64,000 nt of DNA from Helopsaltes ochotensis (GCA_013400155.1 VXBM01001675.1:1-64000), one strand, 5' to 3'. Positions 14,190-27,917 are shown, counted from the stretch's first letter. Notes: generated by a model not told the origin, from the sequence alone. Program-made: numbers and translations.

Positions 14190-15100
14190 GAAATCACAGA
14201 ATATGCTGACTTGGAAGGGATGCACAAACACCATCGATTCCAAGTCCTGACCCTGCATAGCACCGTCCCCAAGAATCACACCATGTGCACAAAGCATTGT
14301 CCAAATGCTTCTTGAACTCTCTCAGTGTCACTCTTGGTGCTGTGACCACCTCCCTGGGGAGCCTATTCCAGCCCAACCACCCTCTGGGTGAAGAATCTTT
14401 TCCTAATATCCAACCTAAACTTCCCCCGACACAACTCCAGGTCACTCCCTTGGGTCCTGTCACGGGTCACTACGAAAAATCCGTGGCTTCCCCCTCCCTT
14501 TCCCCTAATGGGAAGGTTTAAATTCAAGTAAGGTCTCCCTCAGTCTCCTCCAGGCTGAACAGACCAGGTGACCTCAGCTGCTCCTCATACAGCTTCCCCT
14601 CAAGGCTCTTTATCTTCATCGCTGTCCTTTGGAAGCTCTGTGAAGGTTTTACATCCTTCTTACCTTGTGGCACCCAAAACTGCCCCCAGCACTAGAGGTG
14701 AGCCCCCCACCCCAGTGCAGAGCAGAGGGGACAATCCCCTCCCTTGCCCGGCTGGCCGTGCTGTCCCTGGTGCACCCAGGACAGGGTTGGCTCTCCTGGC
14801 TGCCAGGGCACTGCTGGCTCATATTCACCTTGCCATGGACCAGGACCCCCAGGTCCTTTTCTATGGCACTGCTTTCCAGCACCTTATTCCCCATTCTGCC
14901 TTACATCCTGGGTTGCCTCATCCCATGTACAGAACCCATCACTTTCCCTTGTTGAACTTCACATTGTTGGTGATTGCCCAGTCTGGTAATTGTCTCTCTG
15001 CAGGGCCTCCCTGCCTTGGAGGGACACAACAGCTTGCTTAGTATCCCATCCAGGCCTGCATCCAATGTTAGATATTCTGAAGATTTCTGATGTGCTGGGA
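14190..15100 (-). mobile_element. CR1 LINE, 5'-truncated, 3' end at 14190
   Basis: The plus strand reads as the reverse complement of an avian CR1 3' region: a 3'-terminal block beginning near 'cacagaatatgctgacttgg', then the stretches 'cctccctggggagcctattc' and 'caggctgaacagaccaggtg', and finally the end of the reverse transcriptase ORF. On the minus strand around 14649-14894 a frame carries the CR1 ORF2 C-terminal motifs EKDLGVLV and NMSQQC, followed by a region that has lost its frame. Compared with the family pattern there is a small deletion near 15030, between 'caacagct' and 'tgcttagta'. CR1 copies by target-primed reverse transcription and is nearly always 5'-truncated, as here. Several indels and CpG decay show that it is inert. 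The 157-codon plus-strand frame at 14568-15041 is antisense to it and is not a gene. Subfamily (CR1-J-like) is inferred from memory of the consensus. Confidence 0.93.
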
Positions 15101-18100
15101 AATGATATTTGTGTATTTTGTATGTTAGCATACACATGTATGGGAGTGTGTTTTGCCAGAAAGTGTGCATACCTGCTGCATTAATACTTGCAAATAGAGC
15201 TGCCAGTTTTAGAGCAGTTTGCCAAGTTTCAACTTTTCAACTGAACCACGATTTTTAAATGACAAATACTTGCTTGCAGGCCGACTATGTCTATGCAAAG
15301 ATTCAATCCTAATTGCCACTGCAATGTGTGAGTTAGGGAACCATGAAAAATGAAATTTATATTGAAAAGTAAGAAGGAAAAAAGTTAGTTTTTGCAGTTT
15401 TGCCAGGTGAGTACTTAAATAGTTGATTCTAAGCTTGCTACGGTAATTTACAATTACAATTACCTGCTACAATCTGTATATTGAATAATGCTGTTTAGAA
15501 AAGGGTTTTATCTGATTGCAAGGAGCACTTAAAAAAGGCAATTTTACCTATCACACCACTTGGAGTTGTGTCAGGATGTGATCCAAAGCCTACTGAAGGC
15601 AAGGGAAAGAGACTTGCTAACTTTAAGAACTTTGAATTGGACCTGAATGACAGCATTAGATAGATTTTTTTCTTTTTTCGTCTTAAAAGTAATGCAGACT
15701 CACCTTTTAAGTTTTGAAGGTTAAATTCTATCCGGATTATCATGAGCTAAGAGCTAAGGATCTTTCGTGTGCCATGAGCTATATGATATTAAACCTCTTC
15801 ATAACATTAATTCCTCATTGAAAATTCTTCTGTTCTTCAGTGGTCACAGGAAGTTGAGTTAGAAATATAGTCCACAGTCTTTCAGATTCTTTGCCCACAT
15901 ACATATATTGTAGAAAAGTTCACTTCTTGTCTCAGTCACACCTATGCTCGGATAAAACAACCCTGTAATTGTGTTGTTGTAACCCTAGTCTTTTACCCCA
16001 TATGGCTCTTATCAGAATTTTTTTCCACGATGGCAAAAAATACAGAATGAGTCTCACTTGATTATACCACTGCACCACAATTATCTCCTTGCAGTACAGA
16101 AGGCACTGCCAATCACCCCTCTTGGTAGCAACATTTAAAGGTTAGGTTTGGAGCACTTAGAAACCAGGAACTGCATGTCCTCTGCCTGCCACAGCGCCTG
16201 CAGTGAATTGATCATACTTGATTACAATACATGAAATCCCAGCCTGCAATACAGCAGTTATATTGCAAAGCTTGTATGTAATCAGGGGAAAAATTCAAGT
16301 GTCTTGCTGTGTCACAGTAGGGTTGGAAGGTAGAACAGAAAATATGGGTTGTCTGGAGGTACAGAGGGAAGCTCAGAGGTTATGCTAAGCTGGAGAAGTG
16401 TCTTTTTCTGTGTCTGTCCCAGCAGAAATCCCTAGAAAAGCCAAAAGCTTGAACCTGTGCAATATTTTCCAAGGAAGGGATCGTCCAAGGAAAGGCATGA
16501 TGCGAGGCAGCAATATGCCACACACCCATGGTGATATGGTGAGGAGGATGACCATGGTGGAACAGCTGTAGAATATCAAATATATATGTCATGAGACGGT
16601 TCTGTGTTGCAGTGGGGACTTCAGTCCTGCACAAAAACCAGTGAAAAATTAACTGCTGCAACAGATTACCTTAAACCTTTTTAAAAACACTGGCAACATC
16701 TGTTTTCACAACAAAATCCCAGAAATCCTTTATTAGCATTTCATCTCCAGGTTTATTCCTCTTCTTGACACCCCCCACATTAGCATTAGTCAGCAGTAGG
16801 GATGGCTCACTGGACCCATAGCATGTCCACGGCCTGACTGTGAACTGCTTGTACAGCAGGTCTAACGTGTCCTAGGTGTTGGAGTAATTGCTCAAGTCCT
16901 GCAAAGGTGAGCTAGGCATACCATAGGGTATTTGGTCCTGAATGCCATGAGATGCAACTCTACTGGGCTGACTGATGTTAGAAGCTGCTGAGAGTCTCGC
17001 TCTTCAGGAAGCTCAGATGGAGTTTCCTCAAATCTGCTCCTGGAGATAAACCACAGCTCAATTCAGCTTCAGGCCAGTGAGTGCCTACCTGCATAAACTG
17101 GTATTATATTTCCACTCTTCTCCCTCTTAGGGTCCTTTTCTTGTACCTTACCCAGGAAACGACACAGCTCAGGTAAAACAACTGTTTCTCTAGCTCAAAA
17201 AATGTTGTAATAATAAAATCTCTCATATAATTTTCATTCTTTTCTTCCATTATGTGCCAGAATCATACTGTATGAGGAATATGTGCAAAGACTTCTGTGA
17301 AAATCAGTATTTTTTCTGTTCTAAACGAGATCCTCCATAATGATAATGGCTACACAAGGAACACAACATGCATACATGCTAGTCCATTTAATTCTTGTCT
17401 TTTGCAGTTTTGCTCACTGAAATTCCTGGTATGACGAAACTCCTGTGCTAACTGTAGAAAAATGCCTGTCAGATTACATATAATTAAATATGAATGTAAA
17501 CCATATTAATTAAAAAAGCTAGCATAAATACAATATAGTTAATGTCAGTTTGCCATTGTTTATCAGTTTATCCTTGACTATATAGCAAAATGCAGACAGT
17601 CATAAAAAACCCAGTCCAGTAAGTTGCATGATGAAACCTTCATTATTCTAGGCACTGGTGTTCACAGGAACTGAAGCTGCTAAACATCTCTCAAGACAAG
17701 CCCCTTATTTTCCAACTTCTGTCCCACACAACCTGTAGCCTGGTAAAAGACATCTGAATCACAAAACAGAAGAATGCATGTAAAGCTGAAACCACTAATT
17801 GAGAGTCCTATATCACCTGCAACCCAGCTTTGTATCTTGTTAAAGGTCAAAGAGCAGAAGATCTGAAGGCTTTTCTGCAAAGAGTTGCTGGTTGACACAG
17901 AAAGAGCTTAGGTGCAGTTAATAAAGTTTGCTGTGAACCTGCACTTTCTGAGAACCTTACATAAATACCGTATATCTACTTCATCTTGTCAAAAGCTTTG
18001 TCAGTGTCAGACTGCACAGGCGAGTGCCAAAATATGTAACCAGTTTTACAAATGAATAAGGTTAACAGGTATCTCCCTGCAGAGCAACAATTTCTCTTTT

Positions 18101-20283
18101 ATAAACCCCACCTGAACTGGCGAGTGCTGCATGGACATACCGTTTTCAGCCTGCAGCCAGCATTTAAGCAATAATCCAAAGTGACAGTTTTATGACAGAT
18201 CTGAGTAACTCAGGATCTTTTTCTTCTTTCTTAAGTGAGATCCACACACAGGCAATTTACAGATGCTGAACAAAGGGAGGACTCTCCTCAAAGAGCAGTG
18301 AGGTATAAAGAAATTGCCAATCCTTCACAACGTTAAAGAGATTTAAATCAGAATGCCATTTCCAGGTAAACACTTCTGATCTTTGAAGTATCAGCATAAT
18401 AAATGTGTTAATGAAAATTGAAAAAGTTACCCTTCCTGGGCAGCTAATGGCACCTTAGCTCACAGAACTAACATCTCTTTACGTTTCAGTCTGCAGTCCT
18501 TTGCAGAGAGCAGTTAAAGGGGTACATGTGTTGTTACTATGTTCGGGTCAAGCTCTCCTACTATTAAATACAAAAGCAATTTTTAAAGCAATGATATGGC
18601 TGACATACAAGCCCATAAAACCGTAAGAATTCCCGGTTAAATCTACAACTGGCCCCTCTGCTCAGCTCTGTTGTGTCTAAACATTTCAGTCCATGGGGAC
18701 CTATAAAAGAAGCTCTGCACAGTAGATGATATTACATGATCCATGTGGTCATTTGTAAATGCTGTAGTACATAAAATGCACCAAGGAATTCTGAGGTTTT
18801 TGTATTAGTATCTTGTTTGGTTTAGTTTTCTCAGTTGCACAGTAATGGATCTCCATAGATTGGATTTTTATTAGATTACTGTGCTGTCCTTTTAAGGAGG
18901 TGGTCCTCTCTAGAGACTGTGGCAAAACACATTATAGAAGATAATCTAGCATCTTCAGGGATCAGACTGGAAAAGAAGGCCAAAGTCCTCATTTAATTCT
19001 ACATCCTTAGAACACTTTAGCTAGGTCTTTGTCAGCTAAACTAGGATTCCCAATTGTGGCAACAATCTCGCTTATGGACTTCTCTAGAATTCTTAAGCAA
19101 AACAAAGGGTAAAAGTGCATGGTGTTTGCAGCAATTTATCTGCAAACCTATGAATAAAGCTGATTACAAGTGCTCAGTTTTACATTTCCCTGTGGAAAAT
19201 TTTTTTTTCCCTAAATGGAAATTAGCGTCTGCGTGGAAAAAAAATTCAATCAATACACTTAAGAGCCATAGGTCTCAAACTAACATTTGAAGTATTTTGG
19301 CAATTATACCTTTTGTTTTCCTTTTGACCAAATGTACAGGGTTTTTCACCAGACAAGAACCTACAGCAAGTACTAGGTTGTACAGGTTAACAAGTATTAC
19401 TGTAGAGTTGCACAACTCCCACTAAAGCCAGTGCCCTGAAGCATGTCCACAGGAGCATTTCAGGTCTGAAAACACTGCTTTAGTAACCATGCTTGCAGAG
19501 CTAAGAGCAAGTGGTTTTCTACGGCTACACACCAACAGAGAATTGCCCTTCTACCTATTAACTTGTCTTTTCAGATGGAGCCAAAGGCCTGTACACTCCT
19601 TGCCTCACGCTGATGGCTTTTCTTTCTGTGCCTACAGCCAAAGTTCAGCAGTCCTACAGAGGTAGTACAGTTTTGCTTTTTAACTGTGCCTTTTATTTCT
19701 GTGATCACAAACATTTTAATTATGCTATGGCAATGCCTGTATTTAAGCATGTAATAGGTATATAATGTTCTCTAGAACAAAAGATTTGAAGTCATATAAT
19801 GGCATTGCACAGTATGTCGCTCTCACATTGTTACTCGGATTTGCCATCTAGAAGGTTTTTGTTCCCTGCTCTCTCTGATTCCCCCTTTGTGGCACAACAG
19901 TAAAGAGGCTTTGAATACAGTGTGGGGAATAGACAGCCTGGCAGACAAGCAGGGGTCTTTTCCTCCTCAAATACATTTCAGCATGACACAAATGTGAGCT
20001 TTGTATTAGATCAAAATACTGTAAAGGTTTCCCAGCCCCTGGTTGCAGGTGCAGGAGGAACATGCCCCAGGACAGAGAGGAGGGCTGAGAGGAGCCCCGT
20101 GCACATGGGGTCTGCATCTGGGGACACACCGCTGAGCTGAGCTTCACCATAGCTCCCCCCATCCCAGCCCTGCTTTGTGCATCCTGCCTGGTCACCGCGC
20201 ACGCTGGCAGGCAATAGCTGATGGTGCAGAATCCAGAGATCGCTTTTCTCTGCTTTTACAACCCTCAGAGGTGTAAAAGTAGA

Positions 20284-20341
20284 ATGCTTTTACCATATAC
20301 TTTACCAAATACTTTTACATTTTACCAAACACTTTACCAGT
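20284..20341. repeat. Degenerate 'ctttaccaaa' tandem array
   Basis: Four or five copies of a unit like 'acttttaccaaat' (with 'ttttaccata', 'actttaccaaat', 'ttttaccaaac', 'actttaccagt') follow one another with slight length changes. It looks like replication slippage. Confidence 0.85.
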
Positions 20342-20801
20342 CAATTACTACTGTTAGTGTTGGGATGCATCAGATTATGTATTCTAACTTTCATAGCAAA
20401 TTTGTTGTGTCTGGTTGTGATTGCTCAAATTGATAGAAAGTTTTTGTGAGAAGGCACACAGGAAAACTGTGAGGTATTGGAACTTCTCATTCAACAGTTC
20501 CAGTGGGAAGAGCTATAATAGAAGCTCACATCTCCGTTTGCTGTTTCAATTAACTCTTTGTACACTACTGCAAATTAACAATTAAGAAAAAGGAAGTGAA
20601 TCTCTGTTAAATTAGTTGAACTTTTTTTCATGTGCTTTTTTAGGTTTTACAGTATATTTTAAAGTATTTATTAATAGCAATTTTTGCTGTGCATTTTTGA
20701 AAAGCACATCTTTTAAACTAAAACAGGATTATTTTAGGCTAGTGAGCAGTACTATAATGATATTATGCTTTGATTATTTAATAAAAATGTTTGAGTTTGG
20801 G

Positions 20802-20828
20802 TTTTTTTTTTGTTTGTTTGTTTGTTTC
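20802..20828. repeat. Poly(T) plus (TTTG)n microsatellite
   Basis: Ten T followed by about four TTTG units. Short and simple. Confidence 0.9.
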
Positions 20829-22872
20829 CATATCTGAAGTTATCCACATTTCCTAAGTATTTTGTTTAACACAAATCTGAGAAAAAAATCTTTTGTAAAA
20901 TTTTTCTTCGTTTGGCAATGGAGAGCACTGACTGTCTTCTGTAGCATCTCATGACTGGTGAACTTTTCAAACCCTGCTCCTATGTGTAAATCCTATTGAT
21001 GTTATCAAGTGCTTGTAGAATGGAGTTCTAGGTCATTAAGAACAACAACATGATCAGCTGTTGGCAAATATTTTCCCTGAATGATGACCCCTAAACTAAG
21101 CTGATATTATTTAATCATGAGCTTAAATTAGTAGTGATTGATGATGCTGCTCTGAAAATGAGAAATGGAAACAAGAGGTATATCACTAGAAATAGTTGAG
21201 AGAGTCTGGTGACTGCATTTGGCTCAAAAACACTGCCTTTTGCAACTTGGTCTGAGCAACGAAATTATATAAATATAGGTTAAATTCTTCATTAGTATAC
21301 AGATTTAACACAGATCATACCATAGTGTCTGCAGCTCATTATTTAGTAGATAAGAAGACTTGGTATCAGTGTTAAAATCTGAGATTTTTGTTCTTTATGA
21401 AAGGATGTTTTTTCCCAAAGAAGGATCATATTTATTAAAAACACACAACTAAATGGATTTTAAAATAAAATGTTTTATCTTGTCTTTCATATTTAAAAAA
21501 AAGACAAAAATAGAGTTTCAGTGTTAGTTGTAAGTGTGGCAAATCCAATTCTGCAATGAATTCAAATCTGCACCTTTCATAAAGGCTACTTAGGGACAAG
21601 ATAGTTTTAGATCTAAGAAACATGTAAAAAATGACTCATTGTTAATAGGGTGAGCTCTTTGCATTTGGATTAGGGTTAACTGACAGTATCCAGTCACCTT
21701 TTATTCTCACATATTCCACCCAAGGAATGCTTTGTGCTGGTCTGAAAAAGAGAGAATTAGGTGTTCCATTTATACTATTGATCTTAATAACCTCATCTCA
21801 TAAATACCTACTTTATGACATCAATAAAAAGAGAATAGCAGCAACTCCTAACAATAGAAATTGTTACTTTGTAATTCAAGTATTTCATTGAGCATCTCAA
21901 AGAGACTCCATAGTGGTGCAGTAGTGATATTTTATTACCAGTTTTTAAATATGCGCACAGAGAGACCATTTTTTTTAAACAAGAGAAGATTCTAATTAAT
22001 TGAGCGCACTATAGCTTCTAGATCCCACAGTTATCAGAGTTCTTCTCTTTCATCTCTTATTGTCCTCCTGTTCTTCATCTCACACATTAGAAGAAGCATA
22101 TCCCTTTAAGGGCGTTGGTGGGTGTTAGACTAATTTTTCACTGGGATCATTCAGATGAAATGGAACAGAGATCATTTTATATGGCAGTGTTACCTCCCTG
22201 TTACCCCGCATTAGCTGCAGATGGGAGTTATCTGCTCTGAGGGGGTGGAACAAAGGGTGCTCCAGAGAGATAGCTTTATTCTCACCTTCCAGGGCCACCT
22301 TTCTGCAGCTGGGCCAGACCAGGACTGTCCCTGGAGCTTTCATCCACCAAAAAGCCACCAGCAGGAGGAAATGCACTGCTGGTCTCCCCCAAAAGCCCTG
22401 ATAATTTTAGCTTCCACCTAAGGCAGAAGAAGGAAACAAACAATAGTAACTTATCCTAAGGAAGAGGAGCCAGAGCCTTTGCCACAACTAGCATCTGGGA
22501 CAGAAGGTGGCAGGCTCATTGTGCAGCCAGTGTCTGCATCCACCTGAGAAAGGACAACTTTTCAGCACATCTGCTGGAATAGCAGCCTCAGATCAGGCCC
22601 AGATATTCCACAGATTACAGCGCAGACAGGATGCTGCCAACTACCTAAGGAATAAACGTGAAACACTGCCTCTTGTTCTTTTAAAAGGTATTTTTGTTAA
22701 TTACACATTGATTTATCTGTATTTATATATATAACATTCTTGTAGCATATTCTTCCCGGTGAATCCCAGTGGTGTCCTCCCTAAAGACTTGGGGTTTTTT
22801 GTATCCTGTCAGAAAGTTAAGTATTTTTTGTTTCCCTATGGCCTCATCGGTCCCCACAGAGGGACATCACTT

Positions 22873-23020
22873 GATAGAATGAAATAGAATAGAATAGTTC
22901 CAGTTGGAAAGGACCTACAAGGATCATTTAGTCCAACGTCTTGACCACTTCAGGGCTGACCAAAAGTTAAATCATCTTATTAAGGGCATTGTCCACATGC
23001 CTCTTAAAATTGGAGACATT
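22873..23020 (-). mobile_element. CR1 LINE 3' end, short fragment
   Basis: The segment begins with a GAATA-rich tail ('gaaatagaatagaatagttc') and runs through 'cagttggaaaggacctacaa', 'ccacttcagggctgaccaaa' and 'agggcattgtccacatgcct', which is the reverse complement of a CR1 3' end of the CR1-F-like group. Only about 150 bases are recognisable; the flank to the right no longer matches. The pentameric tail is the tandem 3' terminus typical of CR1. Confidence 0.85.
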
Positions 23021-24841
23021 AAATATTTGAACATTTGAAGATTATTCAAAAACCCAGGAGTGTCTAATCCCTTTTGCATTATTTTACCCATTAGAACTTC
23101 TCTCATTTCACAGGGTAATTTATCTCATAGTTCTTTTTCCTGTGAAGAGCTAAGGAGAGAAGGCAAGTCTGTAAGACCTAGAAATATTATCCTTTTAAAA
23201 TATTTTTCTTTTGTTCAAAATGACAGAACAATGGTGTGGCCCAGAGGGGAAAAATAAAGCCAAATGCTCAGTACTGAACTGCTTTATCCAGTGTAAGTCA
23301 TTTCTCCCAGACCTAGGAGGTCCTTTTTTTAATTGCCTTTGGACTTTGGAACAGCTCTTTGTATTGGTAACTTTAGAATGTAAAGTCCCTAAATTTGAGT
23401 CTTTGCTTCTCCAAATTCTACCACTATGACATGTCAGCAATTAATCCAGCCATTTTAATCAATAGAAATAGCCTTAAGTTTTTATCTGTTTTGAGAATAT
23501 TCTAATTATTAACAATTAGAATAAAAATATTTTATTTCCAGTCTTTATAAGAAATCACTCAGATTTTTATTTCTGTAGCTCTATGAAGCCACTGAGTGCA
23601 TGAGATGTAATGATGTCATCAAACAACGACATCACCCTATTTTTCCTGCAGCAGTGATTTAAACATATTTTAAGAAGGTAATATGGTACCTGGACATGTA
23701 TCTCAAAATTTGCTTAAAGATATTTCTAACTCAAAAACCTTGCCTGGCATATTAACAACTCTCCAACAGGAAATTCAAGGGAATCTAGCACTGAGTTTTC
23801 AAGCACTCAGCACCTTCAGTGAGTGCCAGATTTTTAACAATAATCAGAATTCCTAATGAAGCACATATTTTCAGAAGAGCTTGGTTCCTGTTTGTGTCCC
23901 AAAATAAACTCAATGTGTTTTAGATGGGGCTCTCAGAAAGTCTGTCCATGGTTTTGGGTGCTACTTGTTTGCAAGCTGCCTCCCAAGCACTCTCAAAATT
24001 GGTGCTGGATGGTTTTAATAGGTCAGAAGAGGTTTGTGAGCTCGATAGCTCTTTAGATTTGCAAATAAATACAAATGAAGATAATTTGTTTTTAACCTGC
24101 AGAATGCTTAATGAATCAAATCATTTCCTTTCAGGCATGGTAGCAGGACTGAAAGATATAATCATTTGGTGTTTTATGGTCTTCAATTCTCCAGTTAGAA
24201 GTCTGCCACAGGCCCGGTATTGAACAATAAACTACTTCCTATTTTACCTTCCTGTAAAAGGCAAACATCCATCAGTATACTCACAAGGAGACACCCCTTT
24301 GGAAAGAACGCTGTCTTTAAAAAATATTTCTATTTGTAAATGTGTATCATGATTGCTTTTTGCAGATGTTGCCCACCGAGAAAAATCAAACAAAAATGTC
24401 TTGACACCTGTAATAAGTTTCTAGGAGTTGGATTCATCTGGGAGATGATAGTATGAAACAGAGAATTGATTATTATTTTCTGTATTGACATAAAGGTACT
24501 GAATCATCAAGACATTTAACTAGATATCTTACTTTAAGCATGTGTCCTCTTTTTTAAGAAATAAGTCAGTGGACTTACTTCTACATTTTTGAAAGTAAGA
24601 TTGCATATAAATACCTTATGTTCACACACCTACTAGGTAAAGAATTACCTACCTGACCTTAGCAGGTGATTTGTAGAGCTAAAATTGTCTGGTTAGTTCT
24701 CACACATGGTCAATGAGAATAACCAGGATATGAGACAAAAATTTGAGATGTTGAGGAAAGAGCCCCAGACAACTAGATGGTATCAAGCAACAGTCAGCAC
24801 AGTTTCCAGTTTTCTGCTTTCTGAACTAAGAATGGTACTGT

Positions 24842-24844
<3 letters not shown>

Positions 24845-24925
<81 letters not shown>
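24845..24925. repeat. Uninterrupted poly(T), 81 nt
   Basis: An exact homopolymer of 81 T with no interruption, flanked by 'ggtactgtgac' on the left and 'gtgaaagtgtcatgg' on the right. No retrocopy or LINE body is recognisable next to it on either side, although a run this long would normally be a retroposon poly(A) tail in reverse orientation. The 77-codon lysine-rich minus-strand frame across it is only the translation of the homopolymer. Confidence 0.98.
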
Positions 24926-24926
<1 letters not shown>

Positions 24927-26576
24927 TGAAAGTGTCATGGATCTTTTCACTTGTAATCTGGAGTATGGATTATTCTTCTGGGAGTAAGCACCTAGTGATA
25001 GTGACTTGTATGGCAACTTTTGCCATGCAGTCTCTACAACTCAACATGTTTTGCCAATATGTTTTGACTGAAAACAGTTGGGCTTTGGACAGAACTCACT
25101 CTGCTAGCCCTGTGGGTAGCAAATAGATGGCAATTCCTTGGCAAAATTAACACCTAATAGTTCACTGCTTAAAACTTCATCATCAACCTTGGAAAAATCT
25201 GTAATTCAGTAGTAAACAACAAGGTTTAACAAGAGTAATATAGGGGCAGCAAAATCAGAAGTCGATTTTGTTTGAGTCTACCTATAAAAATGGATTTTAT
25301 GATGGTAAAATTTCAAATACTTCTATTTAATAATTTTGACATGATTTAATTGGTCTTAAATATTTTAAAATAATAAATGTCTCTTAAATATCTCAAAATA
25401 ATTTCTTAAAATGTTACTTGGAAATAATTTATATTTCTGAATAGTGGTTACTTATAAACAGAGGCAGATGGGTAATGTTATTTTCTAACTCTAGTAGGAA
25501 CTCTTCCCCTGCAATAACTCATTTGCTTATTCATATTACAATTCCGTTAAAATCAGAGAACTCCTGATCCCACAGGATATAGCATATGAAAGATTTATAT
25601 AAATAGATTTTGGAGAAGGGAAAAGGCCTTTCTCAGGTATATAAAGCTCTTTAAGTTGTTGTTTTATGTAATATTTGGCTCTCTGACTCCGAACTTTTCC
25701 ATCCACTTATTTACTATATATTATAGTTTCCATAATATCCAATTATTTCTACTTAAATCAAGAGGTTGGATAAAGCTTTCTAAAAACTCTGTTCAGATTT
25801 TTTTTTTTTGAAGAGCAAAGATTTCATGGGCCAAACTGTCTAATTTTTTTTTTAATATATCAAGTTATTACTTTATTATTGTATCATGGTTTCCTTGTCA
25901 GATTTTATTTCTGAGCAAGCACTGTCCTCCTGCCTTGCTGACCAGCCTTAGCAGGGTGTGGAGTACTTTTAACAGTAATGAAGACATTTAGCACCTGGCA
26001 GGAAACATCCAGCACTTCACAAGCCGGTATCCCTTGTTAAACACAGATACCTGCCCCATAAATTAAGACTGAAAAGCCATTCTTCCAGACTGACAATCAA
26101 TCAATGTATGTGTTGTCAAAGTGAACAGGAGGATGTGATTCTTGAAAACATCCAGAATCTGTCCAGAATAATTGGAAATTCCATAGTAAAAATCTATATC
26201 CATAATTCACTTATATGTGAAAGACTTCCACATTTTTGATTTTATTTGTGATTTTGCAGTAGGGTTTAAGGAGTTAACATCTTGCTTTACCACAGTATTT
26301 GCCAAGAATGAAGCACCTGGTTCCTTCAGTTACTTTTTAATATTCATTTTTAGGAACTATCCAAAACCTGTGTGAAGCTATGGTATCATTCCCACTGTTT
26401 CCATAGGCTTTCCATCAAGTCCTTATTCCACAGCTGAGTGCTATTTCCTGTTTTTAAGATTTCTCATTATTGTATTAGATTTCCAATTGGAAGCAGTTGT
26501 CACTAAAGTATCTATTCTTTCAAAAGACAGCATGGAGAGATGTTTAGTGGCTTACAAAGATATGTTCAGGATATTG

Positions 26577-26662
26577 GTCCAGAGCCTTAGCTGATACAAA
26601 TCAGTGTGGCTTCATTCTAGTCAGCACAACTATGGTGATTACAACACCAAGGACTTGGCTTT
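26577..26662. mobile_element. Palindromic MITE-like relic
   Basis: The left half 'cagagccttagctgatacaa' + 'atcagtgtggcttcattc' and the right half 'agtcagcacaactatggtga' + 'ttacaacaccaaggactt' are imperfect mirror images around 26617. Together they resemble the sauropsid palindrome 'cctcagctggtgtaaatcagcatagctccattgaagtc' plus its mirror. Divergence is high. Confidence 0.5.
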
Positions 26663-27399
26663 CAGGATTCTTTCCTTTCTAGATCATATTTATTCACCTA
26701 ATTTGAAAGCAAAATGGGACTTTCTCCTTTAAATAGAAAACTCACAGATCTCATCAACTGAGATTCAGCAAGGGAGAGAAGGGGATGATGGGATGCCCTA
26801 CTGAAATACTCTCATAGTTAGCAAAATGTTTTTAGCCGGGAAACAGAGAAATCCCTTTAGCTCTCCTCCATCGCCTCTGCCTCTAATACCAGTGGAAAAT
26901 CTCCTGGAGAAAGCAATGACATTCCTTAGCTCATACAAGTTAGTTTTGTTTCCTTGCTGGATGTATTCCTGTAGAAATTAAAATTGTGCCCCTTAGTTGT
27001 CCATCCTGAAAAAAACCAGGCTGCTTTGATGTGCAACTGGATCCTATTCTGTCTGGGCCCCTGATGTTCTTGTTGAAAGGGGATAAAACCTCTGGGGAGC
27101 ATGGCAGCAGAAGCTGTTCCAGAAGCAGAGTCAACATACCTATTCTCCCTTGCTGCTGCTTTTTTTCTAGCAATGGCAGGGTCATTCACTGCTCAAATGT
27201 CTGATAACTCTGAATATAACAAAAGGTTTCGTTTCCTTGGGAGTCCAAATAGCCAAGTATATGGCTGCATGTGCTGTTCTTACTCATAAATGCAAATGCT
27301 AACCTATAAATCTTTCCTTTTACAGTACTGTAATAACATTCTATCTATTTAGCCTAGTACAATACAATCACAATAGCTTTTTCATTGTGCTGCATTCAT

Positions 27400-27640
27400 A
27401 TTAGACTACTATAATGAGATGCTACCACAATACCATGAAATAAAACGATGTTCTTGACGTATTTCCAAAACATTTGAACACTGTTTCCAAATCGACCTTG
27501 TGAATAAATTAAATAATAGCTTGCAAAAACGTCCTCTAGCATTTTCAGAATGTATGCAAATGCAAGCTTGAATGTTTACATGTTTCTTACAGTGTCTGGG
27601 ATTAAACGGCGTATTTCTGCGCATGAGTATTGTCTCTGGG
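27400..27640. promoter_or_regulatory. Candidate conserved non-coding element
   Basis: Repeat-free block holding 'atgtatgcaaatgcaagctt', with the exact octamer ATGCAAAT, plus 'tgaaataaaacgatgttctt' and 'ggattaaacggcgtatttct' with several CpGs retained in AT-rich sequence. Retained CpGs in unique DNA may reflect constraint. Function is inferred only. Confidence 0.25.
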
Positions 27641-27917
27641 TGTATTTGTCATTTGTGCTCAGTGGCTTGCACAGAATTCTAGCATGATTTGCCCTTCAAG
27701 TTGTCCAATTCTTCCTCCTCTCCCTGATGACCTGCATATTAAACTTCTCTTCTGTAAGACTTCAGATTTCAGTGGCCCTTTCCATTTGTCATATGCATTA
27801 TTGTCACTCAGAAACCTTTCAGTGCTGTTTCTTCAGTACCTACCCTGACATAGTTCTCCTCTGAACCATTCAGTGTCTTTGACTGCAGATTTCCAAAGGG
27901 TACCTTCTTCAAAGGAT

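Larger units (their letters stand above)
15101..22872. other. Gene-free AT-rich DNA
   Basis: No repeat body or gene is recognised beyond the short tandem arrays at 20284 and 20802. The 115-codon minus frame at 19848-20195 lies in a GC-richer patch and is matched by open frames on the other strand, so it is not supported as coding. Confidence 0.75.

Noticed and set aside
14568..15041. 157-codon plus-strand open frame, the longest in the window
   Set aside because: It is the antisense of a CR1 element, whose GC-rich sequence is open in several frames at once; the real coding remnant is on the minus strand.
24783..25016. Minus-strand frame with a long lysine run
   Set aside because: It is only the translation of the 81-nt homopolymer.
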